From positions 44,492,792 to 44,556,791 of the forward strand of contig NC_062222.1 of NCBI RefSeq assembly GCF_902686445.1: a stretch of DNA of 64,000 nucleotides, given 5' to 3'. Below are positions 23,838-36,066 of the stretch, one piece after another. Every line of letters begins with the position of its first letter. Within the stretch, counting starts at the first letter, position 1. The DNA comes from Sciurus carolinensis. Its lineage: Eukaryota; Chordata; Mammalia; Rodentia; Sciuridae. Both the position numbers and the translations under genes were made by a program. The notes under the pieces are model-generated. The model saw only the letters and a program-made list of their open reading frames with translations. It searched no databases and was not told the DNA's origin.

Positions 23838-24030
23838 AATAATGACTAGCATTTATGGAAAGTTTGCAGTATGCAAGGCACTGTGATAACATATGTGATA
23901 ATTTATTCAGTTATAATAATTACCCCATTTAACAGATGAGGGATTTAAGTTTAAAGAGGTATAGGTATGATACTCACAAATTCTACTGTTAGTAAATAGC
24001 AGAACCAAGTCTTAAAATTCAAGCCTGACA
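23838..24030 (-). repeat. MIR SINE
   Basis: Clear antisense MIR: GTATGCAAGGCACTGTGATA, then ACCCCATTTAACAGATGAGG, then an AGTAAATAGCAGAACCAAG-type end. Confidence 0.85.
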
Positions 24031-24838
24031 TAAAAAGATCTTTTAATCTAAATGTTTGTTTGGACATTGCTGTACTATGTTTAAGCAAGGGGAAAATCAT
24101 TGCTGTAGTTTTAGCACAAAACTGGCTTGGAGCCATTGTCTTGCTTGATCTTGCCACTCTAAGGATTCCAAGGATAAAAATAGTAGATAAAATTACTCTT
24201 ACGGGTCTCCCAAACGGTATGGATTAAGATTGGAGGAAGCTCTTTTAAGTAATGCCTACTGCATTACTAAATTTGGCTGTTGAGATCCTTTGTGCTAAAA
24301 ATAAATAGGAAAGTCATGATTAGGGCCAAATTTCCAAGTCATAAATCAGTTGCAATGGCATGTTAGGGTGGAGGTGGGGGACAAGGATATGGTTTCTTTA
24401 TAAATGAGTTCTTCTCTCTCATTGAAAAATCTCATTGCAAACATGCTTCAAAAGTTTGAGAATTAAAACTGTATTGGGAACTTGGCAAAGGAGTCAGAAA
24501 GCACAAATCAGTGTTGGAAACACCTCATCTAGACTTGAACCTGTTTCCCTAGATATGCTCTGGTGGATATTCCTGGTGTCTTGTGAGGTGCCATTTGAAG
24601 GACTTATTACCTTAAGTGTATAAAATCTCATGGATTTCCTACTTTAAGTAGTGGCCTTTTCTGTCAGTCATTTTTTCACCTATTCCAAACACTATCAGGT
24701 CTTTGTTGGACCTTAGACATACTATTGAATCATCTAGAGTTTATCATAATTGAAGAACTGACCCTCAAAAGAGAAGCTAGGCAACACAGTAGAAAAGCTG
24801 TAGCCCTCAATTTATTTTTAGTCATCTTGAATGAGTTA
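24031..24838. other. Intergenic, no gene seen
   Basis: Nothing recognised. Confidence 0.4.
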
Positions 24839-24839
24839 A

Positions 24840-25288
24840 TGGTTTAAATTAGTCACTTTCATATTGCACTCTGAAGAGTAGGGTTTATGGAAAGGACTCA
24901 GGTACCACAGAGAGTGAGATGAGAAAAGTATAGAGATTAGAGTAGATGCTGTGTTGTGCTGCTCAGATCCTCCCTTCTGAATTGAAGTCTTTACTTTGAT
25001 AGCCGCTGGGAGGTGGTGGCTAGGTGACAACCTCCAGCTGTTGGCCCTTTTTGAAAATTGCTTCTGGCTGAGGAGAGCTGCCTTCTCCCAGCATGCAACA
25101 ACCTTGAAGGACCAGGGGCGTTTCAGAGCATTTCATAGGGTCTCAGAGGCCTGCTGTGACTGGATGTTTAACTCCCTTTGCCCAACTCTGCCTTCACTGT
25201 CTTCATCTGCTGATTCCAGAGCACTCCCCAATAAGATTCCTGCATGCTAATTTCTTGAGTCTGCTTCCCAGAGAACTTGACCTACTGC
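24840..25288 (+). repeat. Old LTR (ERVL/MaLR-type)
   Basis: The 3' end has an LTR layout: GAGCACTCCCCAATAAGATT (an AATAAA-like signal), a short interval with CATGCTAATTTC, then GAGTCTGCTTCCCAGAGAAC, as in several eutherian ERVL-related LTRs. The 5' boundary is uncertain. Confidence 0.6.
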
Positions 25289-25327
25289 AAATTCAAAGTT
25301 CTACTTTTATCATTTATGTGAATATAC

Positions 25328-25665
25328 GTGGTCTCTGACTTAACATGATCAACATATTTTTCAACTTTACAATTGTGCAAGAGCAATATGAATTCAGTAG
25401 AAATAGTATTTTAATTGTGATCTTTTCCTGGGCTAGTGATACGCAGCAAGACACTCTCATGAGATGTTAGGCGCTGGCAGTGAGCCACAGTTCTTAGTCA
25501 CGCAATTATGAGGGTGAACAATCAACTCTACAGTGTACTGTGTTGCTAAACTATGATGTTCTGTAGGGTAAGTATACTAAGTCATTTTTCTCTTGCATAG
25601 AATATTTTGAATTTACATTGAATTTGTTAGGATATACCATGGTAAGTTGAGAAGCACCTATCAGG
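25328..25665 (+). repeat. DNA-transposon fossil (TcMar-Tigger-type, non-autonomous)
   Basis: The ends are roughly inverted: GTCTCTGACTTAACATGATC at the left and GGTAAGTTGAGAAGCACCTA at the right. The interior has a CTACAGTGTACTGTGTTGCT stretch known from a common eutherian DNA transposon. Exact family uncertain. Confidence 0.6.
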
Positions 25666-27200
25666 TATTCACGTAAGAATTCATTTAAAGTATACAAACA
25701 AAAAACCTTTGAAAGCCACTGGTTCCACAAGTAAACAACTGCTTTGCCTAATATGAAAAGTTATCATATTAACCGTGTTTTATGCAAGAACAATTCATTT
25801 TAGTTCATCTTTTAAACCAATATCCAGGGAGCGTGTTTCCCTTTTGTAATTGTTTCATCTTAACCTTTATGTCACATTTATAAGCATAATCTGTTCCTCT
25901 TAAAATAGAAAAGTGCATCAAATAATAAAATCATTGCTATTTTTAATATTGCATATTACATTTTTAATATTCCTGTTAGTTGCAAAAACAACTAACAGAA
26001 GCAATTATGACATACCAGAGAAGGGCATTCAGTAGACAGCACACATTCTCAAATATGAATAAACCTCTACTCCTAGAAAAATAATTAAGATTTTATGTCA
26101 ATTATAGTGTTAAGTAATACTGCATATAAATGTTTAATTTCTTCCATTTAAAGACATTTCACATTAAAACTATATAATCAACTAAACTCTTGTAATATAG
26201 GGATAAGTCAATAATAAAAAGGCTTAGTCTGAGGATGAACATCACTATTTTCTGTGGTAGTTTGGACAATTGTCAGGGAAATTTTCAACTAATTAAGCTG
26301 ATGAAAGATTAAGTGGTAAAACTTTAATTGCTGGAAAGATAATTTGAATTTTGTAGGTATATCAATGTTATGGATTTTAGCATGTTTCCTCAGAGTTCAC
26401 TCAATAATTCTAACTTACACAATGGTCAAGGCAACATAAAGCTTGGAGGCAGATGCTGATCTTGATCTTTCTTGATTTTCCTAATTCTCTGTTGCCTAAG
26501 AAGTCATCTACACACATCAGGCCTTGGCTTTCTACTTTAGCAGTGGAGATGAGGAAAGTACACATATCTAGTCAACCTCAGGTGTGCTGTTGTTTTGACC
26601 ATTTCAAACTTGATGTGACAGCAATTAACAGATTAGGACACGCTATAAGTAGTCAGAAGAGATACTCAGAATGCAGGCTTGTAAAAGAGTCTTATTTATT
26701 AGGAAGAATAACAAAGTACTTTATATATATGTTATTTAACATATATGGTCTGGGCTATTAGGCTATAGTGTAACAGTGTATTCTGGAACCTAAAATACCA
26801 AGTTTAAATACTTAAGAATCCCTGCTTACAGCTTAAGAGTTTTTTTTTTTTTAATTAAAATTTAGTAGATAAAGGTCTACTGAAAAATACTGCAAAAATA
26901 GAAATTGTAGTAGCATCAGTGATCACATGTATTGTAAAACACTCTTTCTGAGAAATAGTAACTTGACCTAGTCCAACAATGACAATATGTTTTCTCCTAA
27001 AAAATGCAAGTGTATAGTATGCAAATAGTAATATTCTTCCGTCAAAAGTGAATAAACTTTAAAACATTATAATGTATACATCAGACCACTCTATGCACAA
27101 AAACTATATTTTGGAGTCAAAGAACTCTAAAGTACAACCAACTATAGATCTTCTTTGTTATAATGGACAATGGGAAGAACATGAAAACATGGGTGAACAA
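25666..27200. other. Intergenic, no gene seen
   Basis: AT-rich. A 102-codon open frame at 26453-26761 has no recognisable domain or conserved codon pattern and is not called. Confidence 0.4.
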
Positions 27201-27204
27201 AGTT

Positions 27205-28195
27205 GGTTTATTTATTTGACAAATATTTTGAGCACATTTTATATGCCAAGTGTTGTGCTGGGCACTCACAATGTAATTAAGGACATGACAGATGTGTTCT
27301 CTGCCCTCATGAAGCCTATTGCCTAATGGAGGAAGTACTGGATTCTGCATAATGAGGAAGCAAATGCATAGAGAGAAACTAAAACTAGATTTAAGGAGTC
27401 GGAATTTTCCTGGAGGACATGATGTCCAAGTTGAGGCTGTGCAGGTGTAGGTCAGTCTGGTGAGGAGAGGTTAAAGATAGAAGGTAAAGTATGTACAAAA
27501 ATTGGGAAGTAAGAAAGCATGTCTCTTTCAAAAAATAAACATTTCATGAAGGGTCTGTAAAATAAATTAATGAATAAGAAGTTTATCATAATGGCAACAA
27601 GATGCCATTAAAACATTTAGATTAAGAAGATAAGTTATATTTTAGAAATATTACTGTAATTATACAATGGAAAATGAAGGCAGGAAGCCCAATTCGGATT
27701 CTAAAATAGCATTCCAGGTAAGATGCTGGTGGTATGGATGAGGATAGTGATGCTGGGAATGATATAGAAAGGTTAAATCATTTTTTAGAAATAAAGTAGA
27801 GAAGACTTGGTAATATGTGGGGAGTGTAGAAGAAACAGGAGTTAAATGCCAGCTATAATTCCTATCTGAACACGGAGGAGAGGAATATGCCATTTGCTGA
27901 GAAAGGAATCATAAGCAGAAAAGATTTAGAAGGATGCTGAGCTCCTTGTTTGGACATGCTTAATTTCAGATATTATGGGATAACCAGGTGCAAATATTGG
28001 GCAAACAATTGAATAGATGAATTTTTAAATTCTGTCCAATGCTCTGAATTAGAGATACAGATCAAGAATTGTTAGTATGTAAATGGCAACTGAAATCATG
28101 GGAGTGGTGACATTGTTCTAGGTGATGTGTGGAGTGATGAGAGAGAGAGAAGGCTGTTGACTGACCCCCCAGGAACACCAAAAATTAAGTGTTGG
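27205..28195 (-). repeat. L2 LINE, antisense 3' portion
   Basis: About 1 kb of L2 in reverse: it starts with GACAAATATTTTGAGCACAT and TGCCAAGTGTTGTGCTGGGC, passes through GTGTTCTCTGCCCTCATGAA, and ends CCCCCCAGGAACACCAAAAA. The order is intact. Confidence 0.88.
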
Positions 28196-28880
28196 GCATA
28201 TAAATATGCCCATAAAAATAGGAGTTATGAAAGACCCCATATCCACCAATAATTCTGAAGCCTTAATTTATAAATTAGCTTATATTCCTCTTGGCTAAAT
28301 TTATTACTAGAGGTTCTAACAGGTATGAAAGTTTTACTTGACTTTTTTTCCCTTCTTCCTTTACCTTGTAAAGACGTAAACCAATAATGAAATAATTTTA
28401 AATAACCTGAAATAAAGATTTGTAAATTAACTTAAAATATAACCTATGCACCAAACATCCCTTGATTGATCAATGCCTAGTTCTATTTTGAATTTATATC
28501 ACAACAGAACTTTACTTACTCCGTGGTTTGTGCTCCAACTGTTCTGTAGCTTATCTTTTTCTGATTGCCTGGATAGTCTTTCATGGATTTGCAGTGACAA
28601 CCCAGATATTCTCTGATTGAAATGTGATTAATAGAAATGTGTTTCAGAAGATAACTATGGCCCCTAATCCTCACATGGGAAAGATCTAGATACAGTTTTG
28701 GATGGGTCATTGGGGCTTTACCTATGCACTCTCTTTTGTTTCATAAAACATATCTTTTTTCTTTCCTTTCTTGTGTGAAGGAGAGGAAATGGGAATATGG
28801 CCTCCAAGGGTGACTAATCAGTGGTATGCTGATGTATTTTTAACAACTGACTTCTCAGAAGAAAAAAGCCTTGATTTGTA
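28196..28880. other. Intergenic, no gene seen
   Basis: No recognised repeat. May lie beyond the FAM241A transcript end. Confidence 0.4.
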
Positions 28881-31505
28881 GTGTTTGCCAATTTTTATGA
28901 TATAAATACTCCCACCACAGCCAATTTAAGCTACCAACTTGATGTCATTGAAGGCAGAAAAGAAAAAATATACACTTTGCTCCTGCAAGCTAGTACAAGC
29001 TGGCTCCAGCACACACCTGGACTAAGAATGATGTAACTGGTGAACAGATACAGGAAATACCTTGTATAATACAGCACGATATGAAAGGACTGAATTCTAC
29101 AAAATATTAATCTCTTACTTTAAGGATAATTGCTTTACTCTTGTATATAGTCATAGTTATTTGTGGATTTTGACCTTTTCTTTGAATTGAGGTCTGACAG
29201 TATAGTGATGTATACATTAATAATCTAATGGCCTTAGCATTGTAACTTCTATTTCTTTATTCATAAGCAATAAAAGTTTCTATAAATGCCTTATATTTGC
29301 CATTGAAATCACTGAGAATAATTTTCAATCTACTTTTTTATACCATGAACCAAAGAAATTTTACCAGTTTCATTTTAGGATATCAGCACAATCTACATTC
29401 TAATATTTCACAAAAGAAAATATTTTATCTCCATCAAATAAGTAGTTTTTTTCCCATATCAAACCAAAAGACTTGATGGCATACTACCCTAACCAATAAC
29501 ATATGAAGAAAGAAGAGCAGCAAAATAGTCCTTATTTCTTTATATAATTTAATAATACCCTATTAACACCAGTATGCAGATGCATAGTATTGACAGTATA
29601 CTAAATAATAACTATTAGAACTTCCTTTTATATATTTTCAACAGTAGGTACTGGTGGAACCATATCTGTTATTATGTAGACTATGTCTTTTTGTATTCTA
29701 AACAGAAATTAAAATCCCTGGTAATATTAGAAAAGATTACTTATTAATATTTTATGCAGATATACAAAATCCCCTACCTTTTATTAGAAAATCTTACAAT
29801 TCTACTGTACACAAATGAAAACACCTTTTCAAACAACTTGCACTTACACTGAGTTCATAAAGGTTACTATAAAAATATTGCAAACCCAATAAAAACACAA
29901 TGAAATATACAAAGTCTTCTGTTTTTTAAAAGTCAGTTTTAAAAGGCCTGTATTTATACAAATGTACAATACACTTTAGTGCCCCTGACAGGTATTTTTG
30001 TTTAGTATTATCTGACTTAAGAAATCTAAGTTAAATGTTTTTCATTATTTTCTGTTTCAGAATGGAAGACACTGAGAATTCACAGAATCGTTTTAAAAAC
30101 TGGATTGGGTAAAAACTTTACAAAATGGAATATTAAACACTCTACATGCTTTAGTTATTGCCCTACCAAAGATAAAAATGTCCCCAAGTCCTGTTTTCCT
30201 TCTTAACTGGAATTCCTAAATAATTATCTTAACTACCTCTCCCTTGTTCAAATAGTCTTTGAGATGAAAGCATATTAGATTCTAGGAAAGTATTTTAGGT
30301 TCTCTAACAAAATCCAAAATACCATCAGTCATTTCCACTTCCAAAATGTACTTAAAGAAATGCTTATTTAAATATCACACCCCACAGTGCTGAATTAAGA
30401 CACACTAATAACATGGGTAGCCAAGTACTGACGTGGCTTTAGCCTTGTAAGAATATTAGAATTGGTTGTTAATTTCCCAATTTAAGCATCTGATTTTAAT
30501 ATGATACTTTCTAATATAGACATCAAGGAAAATTGATCCGACTTTTTTTCTTAGAACAATAGTAAAATATAGAACCATCTTCTGGGGGAGAAAATTCATG
30601 CCAAGTTAGGAAACACATTGTTTTAAATCTTAGAATAATTATTATAAAAGAACTATAAAATTATAAATTATTGAAAAAAATGCACTGAAAATGTCTCTCT
30701 AGGAAAAATATGCAACTTGTTGTTATATACAAGAAAATATGCTTTACCATAGGGTATAGCCAACTATAGGCCTGGTTTGTGAAACACTTAAAAAAACTCA
30801 CAAAAAGTAATTAGCACCAAAATAGTCTAAAACTTCAAATGATATACTGGAGAAATTCCAGGCGCAACTGTTGCATTATAAAAAACTTCTATTTATACTG
30901 AGGACTTTCCCCAGGAACAATAAACATATACTTTTTAGTTTTCAGAAAATGTGCTAGCTTTATGCATTTTCATCACAATATTCAGGTAGTGTAGGATACC
31001 TATCATTTACTTGGTTTGGGCCAACCAGGGACAATAGAAATACAACTAATTCCCAATATGAGATTATTTGATAGAGGTGGGGGTAAAGCAGTTTTCCAAT
31101 TAAAACTTATATTTAGCTTGTTTATTCCTTTTTCCTTTAAATGTTTTATTGGAACTCTTTATAGTAACTATATTGCTTGATTTGAACTCCATATCCTGTT
31201 ATTTTCCCTGCTCACTGGTGGTGTTATTTAAAATTTGGCATGGGGCTAGAGGTGTCTAAATATGGGAACAGATCACAGTCATGAAAAAAGAGTTTTGAAT
31301 AAGCTAATTTATATTCAAAATATATATTTAACCTTGTTAAAATCAAGAGTTGAGGTTAGCTTTAAACAACATACTTACAGATTTAATTACAAAACAGCCA
31401 GCACACAACCTGAACAAGCCAAACCTTTTTGGCTTCCAAATGTATAACTTCATCAATTACATACATGGCTACCAAAATGTCACTAACAATTCATTTGGCC
31501 AAGTT
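28881..31505 (-). other. FAM241A: Probable FAM241A 3'UTR region (end undetermined)
   Basis: The stop codon of FAM241A is at 31508-31506, so transcribed 3'UTR must begin at 31505 and run leftwards. I recognise no SINE, LINE or LTR in these 2.6 kb, although repeats crowd both sides. That is consistent with a retained UTR, but unconstrained AT-rich sequence can look the same. Minus-strand AATAAA words occur at 31150-31145, 31126-31121 and 29261-29256. Which, if any, is used cannot be told from sequence. Confidence 0.45.
31121..31150 (-). promoter_or_regulatory. Candidate proximal polyadenylation signals of FAM241A
   Basis: Two minus-strand AATAAA hexamers (31150-31145 and 31126-31121) lie about 360-385 bases after the stop codon. 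A further one is at 29261-29256. Presence of the hexamer is the only evidence. Confidence 0.3.
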
Positions 31506-31829
<324 letters not shown>

Positions 31830-32600
31830 CTATTTCATAGTTCTTTACCTCTCAAAAATAGTAGGCATAGTCTGATAATCATTCTATAAATACACATTAA
31901 TTCAATACAATGGGAATGTTCCTTTTAATTGACATATACAATGCTGTGTCTATACTCACCTTTCAAGAACATAGAAGATACTAATTCATTGATTTCTGTG
32001 GAATAATCACAAACTGAATCCCCAACTACCACAACACTGATTTACAAAACTAAGTAAAAGGATGACTCATTTCCATTCATTTTTTTAGTTTCCTGGAACT
32101 ACACAAAGATGATTGCATAAATGATGAATCTTGTTTGTATTTCTTTTGTTAGTAATCATACTTTCATAACAACCTCTTCAGTTACTCCCTGTTTTATGAG
32201 GGAGGGGGTTCCTAATTACTTTGTGTTGTTAAGCTTCTTTTTAGTACATTCCTTTGACATCGACTGGAACTCAGCTGACAGGAGCTATCCTCAGTCATTA
32301 TTGCTGTGATCTTTCAGTCTTAGTTTCCGCTAGGCAGACTTTGGAGTAAGCCCTTGCATAGTTTCCTCTCCAAATGTTAAAAAGGTCCTCAATGCTTTTC
32401 ATTAATCTCATTGGGAGAAACAACTAGTTTTAAAATAGGATTAATTTTGTACAATGAGGCCAAAAGTCTATCTAGAAGTCAGTGTCCCAGAAAATGTTCA
32501 GGTATATTCAATTATACATACACAAATACTGTTTCTATTATTTCCCAATTTCATTACAATTAAGGCCATCATGCCAGTTTAAACTACTGTCTCTTTTAGC
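31830..32600. other. Intron, no feature seen
   Basis: AT-rich, no recognised repeat; short open frames only. Confidence 0.4.
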
Positions 32601-32609
32601 TTCAAATCT

Positions 32610-33038
32610 ACTTCAAGGTTTGCACATTGTCACCTCAAAGGTTCATGTTGAGAGCATGGTCTTCAGTGTAATGTTGGGAAGAGAAACTTTTAACATGGGG
32701 TCCAGTGGAGGTCATATGTCAGCTAGGGGTATGCCCTCAAAAGGAATTACAGTACTTCTTGTGGGATCCTGGTTAGTTCTTACAAGAGGACTGTTAAAAA
32801 AAGCCTGAGTCTGTCCCCAAACAGGTTTCTCTGGCTTCCTGCTCCCCCTTAATTTCTTCTTCCAGAACGTGCTCCTGTGAAGCAATCCACCATGAGATGA
32901 TGGAGTCAAGTGGAAGCCCTCACCAGATCCTGAACCATGCCATTTAGCATCTAAAAATGTGAGCAAAACTTCTTTTCTTTATAAAGTTAGCCTGTCTTAG
33001 GCATTTTCTTATGGTAATGAAAAACTGACTAATATACC
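32610..33038 (+). repeat. MST-type MaLR LTR
   Basis: MST/THE-like order: CACCTCAAAGGTTCATGTTG near 32631, CTTACAAGAGGACTG near 32778, CACCATGAGATGATGGAGTC near 32889, AAGCCCTCACCAGATCCTG near 32914, then a TAATGAAAAACTGACTAATA end. A solo or 5' LTR. Confidence 0.85.
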
Positions 33039-33150
33039 CGCCCTTGGAATTTTGCAAAAAATTTCTGGTTCCCTGTTAGGCTCCACCAATAACAGGAACT
33101 GAAGCAACACTGCAAAGGTGATGAAGAAAAAAGAGATTTCCTCTCTTGTT
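32995..33150 (+). repeat. Direct repeat, copy 1 (MST end plus flank)
   Basis: The MST LTR end and the following ~110 bp (landmark AATTTCTGGTTCCCTGTTA) recur at 34105-34258. Roughly 75-80% identical by eye. Confidence 0.75.
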
Positions 33151-33550
33151 TGCTTTGGATGGGTCTCTTGATCCTGTTAGTCTCTTTCTAGTGACAGTTC
33201 TCAGCTCTGGCAGTGGTGAATCCTTTTCGTAGCAGCAACTGATTGCAATTTGGAAGTTTCTCAGTAATTAAAGAATCTATGCCAATGTGCATTCTTTAGA
33301 TATCAGTTCCAACGCATCGTTACCTCTTCCTCAGATATCTGGTCCCTATATCTATGGTATCCCTTTTCTGAACTCATAGACACTGTTGTCTGGTTAAGCA
33401 ATGACCTGTTTTCAGAAGTCTGAGTTTTAGCTTCATGGAGGTCTTTCCTCAATCTTCTCAGTTTTAGTAATTTTATCTCTTTTCTTCACTGCTCCAGTTC
33501 TAGGAGTGGTGGTTGCTTCTGACTGCTGTTGCTATCACTATGAACTTTAG
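33151..33550. other. Intron, unassigned sequence
   Basis: No recognised feature; possibly MaLR internal sequence downstream of the MST LTR. Confidence 0.3.
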
Positions 33551-33552
33551 TG

Positions 33553-33747
33553 CAGTGGTTTTTAAACTTTAGCATTCATTAGAGTCCCTTGGATGGCTTG
33601 TTAAAGCACAGACTACTGGGCACCCGATCAGGGTTTTTGATTCAGGAAGTTGGGGGTGAGGCCTGGAGTCTAAGAATTTGCACTTCAAACAAATTTCCAG
33701 GTGATACTTAAGATGTGGTGTGGTGACCATTCTTTGAAGATCATTAC
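33553..33747 (+). repeat. MER5A-like hAT element
   Basis: Nearly complete: it starts CAGTGGTTTTTAAACTTTAG, has GGCTTGTTAAAGCACAGACT, TTTTTGATTCAGGAAGT and AAGAATTTGCACTTCAAACA, and ends TTTGAAGATCATTACC. It carries no coding capacity, being a short non-autonomous Charlie derivative. Confidence 0.9.
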
Positions 33748-34104
33748 CTTGGTGTTTTCTTTCTGGTTTTTCTTTTTCTTGAACACCTATTTAAAAATCA
33801 CTTATTATCTTTGTTAAAATAATTGGTATGCTTTCAATCTCCTCAGTAGACTCTAGTGCAATCATAAAAGAAAAACCATGTCATGTAGGTGATGTAATAA
33901 TAACATTAAAGCTAAGATTTTGAGGAGGCATGATTCAAATTATTACTGAACACTGTTTGTAGAATTCACAGTAGATGTAAAATGGAGAATTACTCATATT
34001 TTAAAAAACCTGTAGGCACAGCGTTTCACTTACAAACAAGGAAGGTTTCTCATAAATATTCTGTGCAGGTCAAATGAAAGTAAAGTTAACTATTAAAACA
34101 AGAA
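33748..34104. other. Intron, no feature seen
   Basis: Nothing recognised. Confidence 0.4.
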
Positions 34105-34258
34105 GGTGTTTTAGGTATTTTCTTAGGTAGTGAAAAACTGACTAATATACCTACCCTTCAGAATTCTGCAAAAATTTCTGGTTCCCTGTTAAAAGCAGCT
34201 CTGCTAATAGAGGAACCAAGTCAACACTGTATAGGCGGAGAAGGAAGAAGGGATTTGC
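34105..34258 (+). repeat. Direct repeat, copy 2 (MST end plus flank)
   Basis: Partner of 32995-33150, 1.1 kb away in the same orientation. It contains GTGAAAAACTGACTAATATA then AATTTCTGGTTCCCTGTTAA. Confidence 0.75.
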
Positions 34259-34289
34259 TATGGGAAAAACTGGTTATTGCAGTTTGCTT

Positions 34290-34530
34290 CTTTTTTTAAT
34301 TAAAAAAATCTTCAAGTACACACAAAATTAGAGAAAAGGGCACAATGAATTCCTACATACATATCAATCAGATTATTATTATTATTATTTTTTGCGGGGG
34401 GTGCTGGGGATTGAACCCAGGCCCTTGTGCTTGACAGGCAAGCACTTTATGAACTGAGCTATATCCCCAGTCCCAAATCAGATTTAATAATTCCTAAAAT
34501 TTGCCACCTTACTGTAGTACTTCTTAACTT
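34290..34530 (+). repeat. Old L1-type 3' fragment interrupted by an ID SINE
   Basis: CTTCAAGTACACACAAAATT and TTTGCCACCTTACTGTAGTA flank the ID element. The same pair of landmarks, uninterrupted, recurs at 38230-38335. Confidence 0.6.
34390..34476 (-). repeat. ID-type SINE
   Basis: On the plus strand: GGTGCTGGGGATTGAACCCA, CAAGCACTTTATGAACTGAG, CTATATCCCCAGTCCC. Preceded by an ATT-repeat run (A-rich tail on the minus strand). Confidence 0.88.
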
Positions 34531-34680
34531 GGACAAGAAGCTGCCATAAAGTGCTATTGAATTTGAGGAAGTCTTAAGGTGTTTTTCACACCTGCATCAA
34601 ATTTACATTCCTTTATTTTGATCATTTTAGTCTTCTATCCATAAATAACTAAAAATATTTATTTTCATTTTAAACATGAG

Positions 34681-34900
34681 GGCTTGCTGAGCACACGCCT
34701 GTAATCCCAGTGGCTTGGGAGGCTGAGGTAGGAGGATCTTGAGTTCAAAGCCAGCCTCAGCAACTTAGCAGGGCCCTTTTTCAAAATAAATAAATAAATA
34801 AATAAAAATAAAAAGGGCTGGGGATGTGGTTCAGTTGTTAAGTACCCTGGGTTTAATTCCTGGCACCAAAAATGAATAAATAAATAAGTAAAGGCTTTAT
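34681..34900 (+). repeat. B1-ID composite SINE
   Basis: B1-like half (CACGCCTGTAATCCCAGTGG), then an (AAAT)n linker, then an ID half (GGGCTGGGGATGTGGTTCAG, GGGTTTAATTCCTGGCACC), then an A-rich tail of AAAT repeats. Confidence 0.93.
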
Positions 34901-34948
34901 AATGTCTTATTTTCTATTCTATATTAAAGTTTAAAAATATATCTTTAG

Positions 34949-35160
34949 GGAAGGCGTGGTGGTGTATGCCTGTATTCCAGAGGCTCGGGAGGCTGAGGCA
35001 CTAGGATCTCGAGTTTCAAAGCCAGTCTCAGCAATGGCGGGGTACTAAGAAACTTAGTGAGACCCTGTCTCTAAATAAAATACAAAATAGGGTTGGGGAT
35101 GAGGGTCAGTGGTTGAGTGCCCTTGGGTTCAACCCCCAGTACCGAAAAAAAAAAAAAAAT
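34949..35160 (+). repeat. B1-ID composite SINE
   Basis: Second tandem-oriented copy just downstream: GGCGTGGTGGTGTATGCCTG, an A-rich linker, GGGTTGGGGATGAGGGTCAG, GGGTTCAACCCCCAGTACC, and a 15-base A-tail. Confidence 0.93.
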
Positions 35161-35344
35161 CTTTAAGGGAAGAGAGAATGGAAAAATTTTTTGTTAGAAG
35201 TAGTCTGACAAAGTGATTTTCAATATGACTTAAGAAGTGGGCTTTTCCCATATACTAGTAAGTTTTGTAAAATGCAAAGCACTACAGGAATTGATTTTAA
35301 TTTTCATTAGAAAGAGAGTGGGAAAAACAATGTGCTATAAAATT

Positions 35345-35474
35345 ACCCAAAGGACTTAAAATCAGCATACTACAGAGACACAACCAAATCAATGTTTACA
35401 GCAGCTCAATTCACAATAGGTAAGCTATGGAACCAACCTAGGTGACCTTCAACAGATGAATGGATAAACAAAAT

Positions 35475-35508
<34 letters not shown>

Positions 35509-35545
35509 GGGAATATTACTCAGCCTTAAAGAAAAAAATAAAACC
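35345..35545 (+). repeat. L1 ORF2 C-terminal fragment, sense
   Basis: 5'-truncated piece of the lineage-specific L1, from ACCCAAAGGACTTAAAATCA to CTCAGCCTTAAAGAAAAAAA, with a (TA)n expansion at about 35479-35506. Shares diagnostic bases with 37000-37175. Confidence 0.85.
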
Positions 35546-35779
35546 AGGTTAAAAAACTTAATTTGAGTGACCATGTGCTGATTATTTTACTTTCCTGAGT
35601 TTCAGTTTTCTAATCCATAAAATGGATTTATATGATTTTTTAAATTCTTATCATTTTCTTTGGAGTTATAATTTATGTGTTCATCTGTCCTTTATTAAAA
35701 AAACTTGACTTTTACATTATTTTTTCCTTTGTCAATTAAGCTATGATTGGGTTAATTTTTGTTTCTCATCTTCCTGTAC
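35546..35779. other. Spacer between inverted L1 fragments
   Basis: AT-rich. 35580-35640 has weak likeness to MIR (TTCCTGAGTTTCAGTTTTCT). Confidence 0.4.
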
Positions 35780-35903
35780 TTTTTTTTTCTTTAAGGCTGA
35801 GTAATATTCCCATATATATATATATATACACACACACACCACATTTTGTTTATCCATTCATCTGTTGAAGCTCACCTAGGTTGGTTCCATAACTTACCTA
35901 TTA

Positions 35904-35908
<5 letters not shown>
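35780..35908 (-). repeat. L1 ORF2 C-terminal fragment, inverted copy
   Basis: The reverse complement matches 35408-35540, including TTATGGAACCAACCTAGGTG. The variable middle is (TA)n plus (CA)n. Confidence 0.85.

Positions 35909-35938
<30 letters not shown>
35907..35938. repeat. (AT)n microsatellite
   Basis: About 16 AT units leading directly into the T-run of the next ID SINE. Confidence 0.95.
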
Positions 35939-35953
<15 letters not shown>

Positions 35954-36066
35954 AGATGTAGGAGGATACAACACCTTTATTTTATTTTTATGTGGTACTG
36001 AGGATCAAACCCAGGGCCTCACCCATGCCAGGTGAGTGCACTACCACTGAATCACAACCCCAGCCC
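35939..36066 (-). repeat. ID-type SINE
   Basis: T-run, ATGTAGGAGGATACAACACC, GTGGTACTGAGGATCAAACC, CACTACCACTGAATCACAAC, CCCAGCCCC: a long squirrel-type ID element read on the minus strand. Confidence 0.92.

Noticed and set aside
34390..34476. tRNA gene (tRNA-like box B and clover-leaf words)
   Set aside because: The sequence is an ID SINE, derived from a tRNA but with SINE tail and diverged arms; the other ID copies likewise.
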